64,000 bases of DNA from Anaerolineales bacterium UBA5195 (GTDB taxonomy: Bacteria; Chloroflexota; Anaerolineae; Anaerolineales; Villigracilaceae), in contig DHVZ01000011.1 of NCBI GenBank assembly GCA_002412925.1, positions 225,228-289,227 on the forward strand. The letters are read 5' to 3'. Under the pieces are notes generated by a model. That model was not told the origin of the DNA. It saw nothing but the letters and a program-made list of their open reading frames with translations, and searched no databases. The translations under genes were made by a program, and so were the position numbers. Numbering within the stretch: the stretch's first letter is position 1; every line of letters begins with the position of its first letter. This document shows positions 49,972 to 56,711 of the stretch, piece after piece.

Positions 49972-51214
49972 AATCCGTCTTTATGTTGTGGAGCCAAACA
50001 ATAGTGGGGGACTCGTCCATTACATTTACCAACTCTGTACAGCCCTGTCTGATGAAGGTGTCGAAGTTACACTGATCACTGCGACAGATTATGAGTTGGC
50101 CGACTTCCCTCACAATTTTCGAGTTATCAAAATGTTTCATTTGTGGGAGCATTTTGATCCTGAATCAATGCGACTTCACTCATTAAATTTTTTTGAGAAG
50201 GTGTGGAAAAAAATTCGTTGGACCTTGAGGAGGGGGGGGCGAGGGTTGCGGCTGGTACTGGCCTGGATGCAGATAACCCTTTATGTTCTGAATGAGCGCC
50301 CGGACATTGTGCAGTTTACCCGCATCGATTTCCCGTTCGAAGCCTTTTTTATCAGCTTGATGCGCAGACAGGGCTTAATCTTGAGTCAAATTTGCCATGA
50401 GTTTGAACCAAGGGAAAGCAAAAATCGATTTGGACAGTTATTTTTCGGTGCCGATAAAGATGTTTATACTCGCTTTTCAGCCATTTTTTTTCATGCGCAG
50501 GAAAACCTCGGCCATTTTCTGTCCAATTACCCCTCAGTGGACAAAAAGAAAACTTACGTGATTCCACACGGGAATTCAGGTTGGTTAACCAAGCTTGAAA
50601 TAGCCCCCAACCTTTTACCGAGCCTGCGACGAAAGTATGGTTTGCTCGACGGAGAACGCGTTGTGCTCTTTTTCGGTTTGCTTTCGCCCAGTAAGGGGCT
50701 GGATGATTTGATTGAGGCTTTTGCACTGGCAAGCAAATCTTGCACTGCAAAGCTTTTAATTGCCGGCTACCCAACGAAATATATCGATCTAGGCGCAATG
50801 ATCGCCAAAATAGAAGCTCTAAACCTGACTGACCGGGTTATTTTTGATACACGTTACATCCCTCTGAATGAGATCAGTTCCTTGATGAGTCTCGCAACGG
50901 TAGTCGTCTATCCATATCGCAGCAGCACACAAAGTGGTTCCCTGCAGGTTGCTTATACCTTTGGCAGGCCGGTTGTCGCGACTGCTGTTGGAGGTTTGCC
51001 GGAGGCGGTTGAAGATGGGAAAAATGGGTTTTTAGTTCCCGCAAAATCACCTGTTGAACTGGCGAATAAAATTTCAATGCTGATTAATGATTCGGAATTA
51101 GCGACAAGAATGGGCAGTTATGCTCTGTATTTGTCTGAAACCCGTTTTAGCTGGCAATCTATTGCGAAAAAAATCATTGATGTTTACGAGTCCCTGCTAA
51201 GTTCAGATCCGTGA
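49961..51214 (+). CDS. Glycosyltransferase family 4
   Basis: GT-B enzyme of 417 aa: LYVVEPNNSGGLVHYIYQLCTALSD, VVLFFGLLSPSKGLDDLIEAF, and VVYPYRSSTQSGSLQVAYTFGRPVVATAVGGLPEAV at the donor site. The middle carries a basic insert (KKIRWTLRRGGRGLR). Operon member with overlaps on both sides. Confidence 0.88.
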   Translation: MKNKIRLYVVEPNNSGGLVHYIYQLCTALSDEGVEVTLITATDYELADFPHNFRVIKMFHLWEHFDPESMRLHSLNFFEKVWKKIRWTLRRGGRGLRLVLAWMQITLYVLNERPDIVQFTRIDFPFEAFFISLMRRQGLILSQICHEFEPRESKNRFGQLFFGADKDVYTRFSAIFFHAQENLGHFLSNYPSVDKKKTYVIPHGNSGWLTKLEIAPNLLPSLRRKYGLLDGERVVLFFGLLSPSKGLDDLIEAFALASKSCTAKLLIAGYPTKYIDLGAMIAKIEALNLTDRVIFDTRYIPLNEISSLMSLATVVVYPYRSSTQSGSLQVAYTFGRPVVATAVGGLPEAVEDGKNGFLVPAKSPVELANKISMLINDSELATRMGSYALYLSETRFSWQSIAKKIIDVYESLLSSDP

Positions 51215-51378
51215 ATTCTGTTGGGCATGATAAAAATGATTCGGAAAAAGAGATTATAGCTCACAGGAATATATTTAATGAGTGGTGGTGGTACTACACA
51301 CATTGTCTCGAAGGGCTGGGTGGAAAAACGTATTATTTTGAGGAACCTTCAGAATTTTCTGCGTCAGGGAGCCAATGA
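51211..51378 (+). CDS. Small protein gene of 55 aa wedged between two transferase genes
   Basis: A GTG at 51211 overlaps the previous stop (GTGA) and its own TGA at 51376-51378 overlaps the next start (ATGA), so it is joined by four-base overlaps at both ends as in a coupled operon. The product is acidic at first and then aromatic (NIFNEWWWYYTHCLEG, GKTYYFEEP). I recognise no family. The double overlap and full use of the gap support a real gene, although it could be a truncated relic. Confidence 0.5.
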   Translation: MNSVGHDKNDSEKEIIAHRNIFNEWWWYYTHCLEGLGGKTYYFEEPSEFSASGSQ

Positions 51379-52727
51379 AAACATTTTTTGTAGGGAAAAG
51401 TGGGCCAAATCTCGCAACGGTTCGAAGTTGGTTGAAACGGTTTGTTAAATTCGCTGATACTTATCCATTGCGTGTGCTCTGGCTGATTATTCTTTTTGCT
51501 TTGTTTTTAAGTTTGTTTACAATCGCAAGTGATGCTCCTACTATGCAGTCGGGTTCAACGGACTCTTGGTGGACAATTGCAGTCAACTTGATTCATGGGC
51601 AAGGTTACAGCCTGTGTATTCCCAGATATTTCCCTTTTTGTAGTCCAACCAACCAGACGACAGCCGCACGTGAACCTGTCCCGGTGTTTCTCTTTGCGTT
51701 GGTTGCCCTTTTGAGTGGGGAATCCTTGTTGGCGGCAGCTGTTGTTGAAGTGGCCCTTTATCTTGCTGTTCTGATTGTTGTGTTTTTCCTTACCCGAGAA
51801 TGGGCAAATGATCGTGCTGCGCTCTTGGCCGCATTCCTATGGTCTTTTTATCCAACAGCCCTCGATCTTCTTACACAAGTATCTGGTGATTTGCTAGCTG
51901 CACTTACTCTCACACTTGGTATGTTGTTTATTCTGCGTGCTCGTCGAACAAACTTTACTCGGGACTGGTTGGTTGGCGGAATAGGGTTGGCCTTGGCGGT
52001 TATGTCACGCTCAGCCATCTTGGCAGTGGTGGCTGTCATCATCGGGGGCCAGATGTTCGATGACATCTGGGTAAACAAGAAAAATTTTAAACAAGCTGCA
52101 AAGCCATTCGTGATTCTTTCGGTTAGTGTAGTGTTGATGATGACCCCCTGGCTTTTCAGAACCCAAATTTCATTAGGGCGCCCAATTATTGGTTCAAGCC
52201 TGGTAGGTTACAATATGCTTCGGCAAAGTCATCTGTTTGAAGAAACAGGTAACTATTTTCGATATGTGGGTGGGGTGGAGGGCGTGGAAGTAATTCAAGA
52301 CTTCCTTGAGCAGAAACAAGGTTTGTTGAGCGGCACCGAAAATGAAGCTCAAATGGATTCGATCTATCGGACCGAAGCGATTAAAGTAATTCTTGCCCAT
52401 CCGGTTAAATATATTTTATTATCCGGCTACCGTTTTTTGCCGCTTTGGTTTAACTGGAAAATTATGGAAGGTGATGGGCACAAGACCGATTGGCGCGGTT
52501 ATGCGACCATGGTCTTACAAGCTTTCCTGCTAATCTTTGCTTTGATCGGCATCTTGAGGAATTTATACCCTATTTGGCCTTTGTGGGCGGGTATCGCGGC
52601 GATTAGTTTGGCCTATATGTTGGTGGAAAGCCAGCTCCGCTATCTGCTTTCTGTGATCCCCCTTATTCTTAGTTTAAGTGCTAGCGGAGGGCTAAATCTT
52701 TTCAATAAATACTTGGCTCGTGGTTGA
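51375..52727 (+). CDS. Membrane glycosyltransferase of the PMT/ArnT (GT83-like) type
   Basis: Protein of 450 aa with about eleven membrane helices. An early outer-loop pattern after helix 1 (SDAPTMQSGSTDSWWTIAVNLIHGQGY) and AAREPVPVFLFALV resemble the dolichyl/undecaprenyl-phosphate mannosyltransferase family, which uses lipid-phosphate sugars outside the membrane. Overlaps the 55-aa ORF. It may add a side sugar to the exopolysaccharide or glycosylate proteins. Confidence 0.8.
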   Translation: MKTFFVGKSGPNLATVRSWLKRFVKFADTYPLRVLWLIILFALFLSLFTIASDAPTMQSGSTDSWWTIAVNLIHGQGYSLCIPRYFPFCSPTNQTTAAREPVPVFLFALVALLSGESLLAAAVVEVALYLAVLIVVFFLTREWANDRAALLAAFLWSFYPTALDLLTQVSGDLLAALTLTLGMLFILRARRTNFTRDWLVGGIGLALAVMSRSAILAVVAVIIGGQMFDDIWVNKKNFKQAAKPFVILSVSVVLMMTPWLFRTQISLGRPIIGSSLVGYNMLRQSHLFEETGNYFRYVGGVEGVEVIQDFLEQKQGLLSGTENEAQMDSIYRTEAIKVILAHPVKYILLSGYRFLPLWFNWKIMEGDGHKTDWRGYATMVLQAFLLIFALIGILRNLYPIWPLWAGIAAISLAYMLVESQLRYLLSVIPLILSLSASGGLNLFNKYLARG

Positions 52728-52749
52728 AAAATGTGCAAAATTGTGTCGC

Positions 52750-52904
52750 TGCAAGGAGGGCGTTAGCCTGATGAAGCAGTCTCTCCACTGTAGGGGGATT
52801 GCTTTGCGGCCAAGCGGTGCCCTGAGCCTGTCGAAGGGAGCGCCGCTTGCAACGATACGCACACCCAAAATCGGAAATTTTTCAACTTTCGTGAAGTACT
52901 GATT
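52750..52904. repeat. Composite of three intergenic repeat families
   Basis: 52750-52803 (AAGGAGGGCGTTAGCCTGAT) is a decayed relative of the 4298 repeat. 52804-52850 contains CCCTGAGCCTGTCGAAGGG, a widespread intergenic repeat. 52858-52904 is the right half of the MITE-like element (CACACCCAAAATCGGAAA to CGTGAAGTACTGATT). It separates the plus-strand operon from the convergent deacetylase gene. Confidence 0.65.
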
Positions 52905-52910
52905 ATTACC

Positions 52911-53963
52911 TTATCGGAAACGATTAACCCAGCATGTTTCGATTGCAAAACGGGGAAGTGTATGTGAGTGGGAGATGAAAATACGCCTGATGGCATAAGG
53001 ATTTTGCTTTACTTCTCGCAACAGGGAAGGGCCGTTTTGTAGCGTAAAAGCGGCTCGATAACCGGCCCGGGCAACCAGATTCTCAATTTTTCCATTTAGG
53101 TCATGAGACATACCGTTTGGATATGCAAAACTTAAAACGGGTTCCCCAAGTTCTTTTTCAATCCGGGTTTTTGATCCTTCAATCTCAATTAGGGCTTGCT
53201 CCAGAGAAATGCGAGAAAGGATCGGATGATTTATGGTATGCCCGCCAAACTCAATTCCACCTTTATGCATTTCTCGAACCTGATCCCAATTGATCATCAA
53301 GTTTCGGAAGTAGTTTTGATGAATGGATACCCCGAGCTTTTCAGGTAAGCGATTAACCCAGAATTGTTTTTCTTGATCAGGTAATACTTTCAAGGACTCA
53401 ATCAATTCTTTACAGATCTGATCTCTTTGCGTGGTATTTGTCCAGGTCCGTTCTTGGCCATTTGGAAAGAGAACATGGTCAGAGCCGGTATGATAAAAGC
53501 TATAGGCGACTAGATCCCAAAAGAACGGGTTGTCTGTGCCGATATGGCCAGTGGTTAAGAAAATTATGGCCGGGAAGTTGCACTGGCGAAGGATGGGGTA
53601 TGCCTGGGTATAGTTGTCGAGATAACCATCGTCGAAAGTAATTAAAGCGGCATAGGGGGGCAAACAGCCTTCCCCATTCAGCCATTTAACAACATCTTTT
53701 AAAGAGACAACATTGAACCAGCGCCCTAGATAATCCATTTGTTGGGCAAAGGCAGTTGGGTGCGCGCTGATATTGGGCCGAAAAGAGTCAAGGCCGAGTT
53801 GGTCAGGATCATCTATCCGGTGATAATTAACAACGGTGAGAGACTTTGACCAAAATTTTTGACCAAGCCTTGTGAAACCAGTTTTATAAATAAAATTGAC
53901 AAGCTGCTTAAAAAGCCTTGAACGCAAGGTTTTTGATTTTGGCATTGGTTCTGAGTATGACAT
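52911..53963 (-). CDS. Polysaccharide deacetylase (NodB homology, CE4)
   Basis: Protein of 350 aa. Catalytic motifs: ALITFDDGYLDNY (base and metal Asp), GGHTINHPILSRIS (zinc His pair), and SFAYPNGM. N-terminal part VVNYHRIDDPDQLG resembles PgaB/IcaB-like export deacetylases. It removes acetyl groups from amino sugars of the polymer. It is coupled to the GT2 gene (6-bp gap) on the minus strand, which suggests that the GT2 makes an acetylated polymer. Confidence 0.9.
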   Translation of the reverse strand: MSYSEPMPKSKTLRSRLFKQLVNFIYKTGFTRLGQKFWSKSLTVVNYHRIDDPDQLGLDSFRPNISAHPTAFAQQMDYLGRWFNVVSLKDVVKWLNGEGCLPPYAALITFDDGYLDNYTQAYPILRQCNFPAIIFLTTGHIGTDNPFFWDLVAYSFYHTGSDHVLFPNGQERTWTNTTQRDQICKELIESLKVLPDQEKQFWVNRLPEKLGVSIHQNYFRNLMINWDQVREMHKGGIEFGGHTINHPILSRISLEQALIEIEGSKTRIEKELGEPVLSFAYPNGMSHDLNGKIENLVARAGYRAAFTLQNGPSLLREVKQNPYAIRRIFISHSHTLPRFAIETCWVNRFR

Positions 53964-53969
53964 GGCTAA

Positions 53970-55199
53970 CTATCTTCGTTGAATGCGGTCCCAGATCTGA
54001 GGCTGTTTCCCGTGTAAAAATTGGAAAAAACCTTTGAGCGCGGCTAAATTACTATTGGTCAAAAAAGTAGGGAGGTAGAGAAGCTTTGCCAGCTTGGTGT
54101 CTTCTCCTGAATTAACCAATCGCGAGCCAATCCAAGCCAATAGGTAAAAGAAAGCCTGTAAACTCAGCATGATTGTGCTAAACGGTTTCCCGAGTAAAAG
54201 AACATTACTTGTCTGCGGCGGGAATAACACTGCAACTAAATTAAATATCGCGGCACCGATCATGAAAAAAGGCACGAACGGACGCAGGAATTTATGAGAG
54301 AGTATTTGCCAGACCAGTACAGGGCGATTGAAAGGTAATAAATTATTTGCCATTGAGATCGCTTGATACCTGCCCGCAATAATTCTTGTCCGGCGAATAA
54401 CTTCATCTTTGGCGGTTAGAGATACTCGTTCGACCGCTTTTGCCTCAGGAATATAAACAAAACGATACCCCTGGCGGATCACTTGCATGGCAATGTAAAA
54501 ATCGTCGTTGACAACCTTATCCGGAGGGGAAACATAAGCACTTTTCCGTACCGCTAAAATCTCACCAGAGGCGCTTGTACAACTGCCTAAACGGCTTTCT
54601 TGTTTTTTAATAAAGGATTCGTACTTCCAGTACAATCCTTCAGATGCGCCTAAATTGCCATCACCTTCGTCAATTACTTTTGCGCCACTTGCAGCCCCGA
54701 TATCAGGATCTCCAAAAGGAGCTAATAATTCTTTTATTGTGTTTGGCCGATAGTAGTTGTTTGCATCTGAGAAGACAACCACATCGCCGCGAGCATAAGG
54801 CATCGCGCGATTAATAGCCGCCATTTTTCCGCGTCGTTCAGGATTGTGCAACAGTTCAATACCTTCATGAGCATATTTCTTGACAATTTCGGGGGTACGG
54901 TCATTTGATCCATCGGTGACAATCAAAATCTGAAAACGATCTTTGGGGTAATCAATTGCCAAACAATTTTTGATTTTTTCTTCGATAACAATTTCTTCAT
55001 TATATGCGGCGATAAGGAGCGTGACAAAAAGCGAGTGGGGAGTGTATAAATAATTTTTCGGGCGGGATTTTGCCAAAAGTGCAATTAATAGTGGGTATCC
55101 AAAATATACATATAAAATGCTTACGACTGAAAGCCAGAATAAAACTGCCAGCAGGATTGACCACCCAGATAGACTGTTCATGGTAAAGCGCATCTCCAT
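53970..55199 (-). CDS. Processive membrane glycosyltransferase family 2
   Basis: Protein of 409 aa: one N-terminal membrane helix, a GT2 domain with IAAYNEEIVIEEKI, VTDGSNDRT (first Asp), VVFSDANN (DxD-like), VVNDDFYIA (base) and IRRTRIIAGRY (QRRxRW-like), then three C-terminal helices. This is the layout of hyaluronan/PgaC/cellulose-type synthases. It is a candidate catalytic partner of the BcsB-like protein encoded divergently. No PilZ domain is fused. The start may be 55199 or the ATG at 55181 (MNSLSG). Confidence 0.88.
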   Translation of the reverse strand: MEMRFTMNSLSGWSILLAVLFWLSVVSILYVYFGYPLLIALLAKSRPKNYLYTPHSLFVTLLIAAYNEEIVIEEKIKNCLAIDYPKDRFQILIVTDGSNDRTPEIVKKYAHEGIELLHNPERRGKMAAINRAMPYARGDVVVFSDANNYYRPNTIKELLAPFGDPDIGAASGAKVIDEGDGNLGASEGLYWKYESFIKKQESRLGSCTSASGEILAVRKSAYVSPPDKVVNDDFYIAMQVIRQGYRFVYIPEAKAVERVSLTAKDEVIRRTRIIAGRYQAISMANNLLPFNRPVLVWQILSHKFLRPFVPFFMIGAAIFNLVAVLFPPQTSNVLLLGKPFSTIMLSLQAFFYLLAWIGSRLVNSGEDTKLAKLLYLPTFLTNSNLAALKGFFQFLHGKQPQIWDRIQRR

Positions 55200-55326
55200 T
55201 ATTGAAAACGAACAAGATTCGCGTTTTGGCGATCCTTGCTTAAGCAGTTGGTCAAACTAAAACCTCGCTCTTCTTATGAAAACCTTCTTATAAGAAAGCC
55301 GAATCACCCAACTGCCCAGATAGTCC

Positions 55327-55361
55327 ATCGGGCTTATCTGAGATGTTTCGTGAAGCGCTGA
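55327..55361. repeat. MITE-like element, copy 11 (right end fragment)
   Basis: ATCGGGCTTATCTGAGATG followed by TTTCGTGAAGCGCTGA, the right end of the element. It lies in the 326-bp region between the divergent GT2 and Wzz-like genes. Confidence 0.55.
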
Positions 55362-55451
55362 AATTATTATGACTGCGCCAAGTATAATCAAATCTAATAA
55401 CCATTATGGCTAGATTTTTATATCAATGTGTAACTATTCTATTACAAATAA

Positions 55452-55460
55452 TGGTATAAT
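55452..55460 (+). promoter_or_regulatory. Extended -10 promoter for the wzz-bcsB operon
   Basis: TGGTATAAT is an exact extended -10 (TGn plus TATAAT), 66 bp upstream of the Wzz-like start. No good -35 is seen, as is common for extended -10 promoters. Confidence 0.5.
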
Positions 55461-55525
55461 ATAGGCCTAGTTTATCATAATATTAATTTCAATGCTAGTT
55501 CATATAACCCTACGGAGTGTTTATT

Positions 55526-56647
55526 ATGGAAATAAAATTTTACCTCAGAATAATTCAACGCAGTTGGTGGCTGATCTTGATTTCGGCCATCGTGGCAGTT
55601 AATTTGTCGCTTGTATATTCATACTATTTTGTTACCCCGATGTATGAATCCGTTGCCCGGTTCATAGTCAGCCCCAACATCAAAAATATCGAAAGCAGAG
55701 ACCTGGTTAATAGCCTGGAGGCTTTGGATAAACGGTCCATTATTTCTACTTATGCCGAAGTCTTGAATAGCGGTCAGATTATCAACGGTACGATGGAATT
55801 GCTCTTGGCAAAGCCAGATGAGTTCATTGAATATACGACCTCGGTGACAGTTCTCCCTGATGCCAACATTATTCGATTCAGTGTTAAGGGGCCCGACCCT
55901 CAAGTGGCTGCCATGTTGGCGAATAGTATTGGACAGTATGCGATTAATTATATAAAGAATCTATATGTAATCTACAATATTGATTTTCTTGATAAAGCCT
56001 CAGCGCCCGCAGAACCTTATCAACCTCAACCCTTTCAAGATGCGGGGCTTGCCTTGCTGGTTGGAATGGTCATAGGCATTGGCCTGGCGGTTTTCCGCGA
56101 CCAATTGTCGAGTTCGTTGGATAAACTCGGCCAGCGAAACATGTTTGATGCTGAATCAAGGGCTTATTCAAGAACTCATTTCGAGCGACTGCTCCGTCAA
56201 GAGATTGCCGATCACCCAGATAATATCCTGAGCATTGGGCTGATTCAATTAAGCGGGATTGAAGAGTATTACGACTCTCTGCCTCAGGCTTATATGAATC
56301 AAATTATGCGTAAAGTGAATGAGACTCTAAAATATCAACTACGTGGTAATGATGTGGTGGGTAGGTGGTCAAAGCTTCAGTTTAGTGTGCTTTTGCCTTC
56401 AACAGATGGCATATCTGCTAAGCGCAGGTTGGCGCGGATCAGCGAGATTCTGGGTCAACAGTTTTCTTTGGATGAAAATGGAGAATTCGATGTGCAGTTA
56501 GACCCGAGGATTGGTTTAGCAGAACGTCAAAACGATGAATATATTCCAGTTTTGATGAGTCGAACCGAGGAAGCACTTGGCGTTTCTATGCAATCTGGCA
56601 AGGAAAAGGTTAGTTTATATAAAGCCCAGCCAATTAATCTACCGTGA
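55526..56647 (+). CDS. Wzz-type chain-length protein fused to a degenerate GGDEF domain
   Basis: Protein of 373 aa. Residues 1-190 are a Wzz-like unit: helix 1 (15-34), outer domain, PxP-like PYQPQPFQDAG and helix 2 (172-190). Residues 207-370 fold as GGDEF, but the signature is SKLQF (282-286). R273-G-N-D276 stands five residues before it, at the inhibitory-site position. Other Wzz proteins carry a tyrosine kinase or nothing here. It may couple chain length or export to cyclic di-GMP binding. The ATG at 55526 follows ACGGAG at a spacing of 8. It is followed by the BcsB-like gene 64 bp away. Confidence 0.83.
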   Translation: MEIKFYLRIIQRSWWLILISAIVAVNLSLVYSYYFVTPMYESVARFIVSPNIKNIESRDLVNSLEALDKRSIISTYAEVLNSGQIINGTMELLLAKPDEFIEYTTSVTVLPDANIIRFSVKGPDPQVAAMLANSIGQYAINYIKNLYVIYNIDFLDKASAPAEPYQPQPFQDAGLALLVGMVIGIGLAVFRDQLSSSLDKLGQRNMFDAESRAYSRTHFERLLRQEIADHPDNILSIGLIQLSGIEEYYDSLPQAYMNQIMRKVNETLKYQLRGNDVVGRWSKLQFSVLLPSTDGISAKRRLARISEILGQQFSLDENGEFDVQLDPRIGLAERQNDEYIPVLMSRTEEALGVSMQSGKEKVSLYKAQPINLP

Positions 56648-56711
56648 AATGTCATGAAATTTGTACATCAGTTAATCCAATGGAAACTATTGTAGTGGAA
56701 GGAGCTAATTA

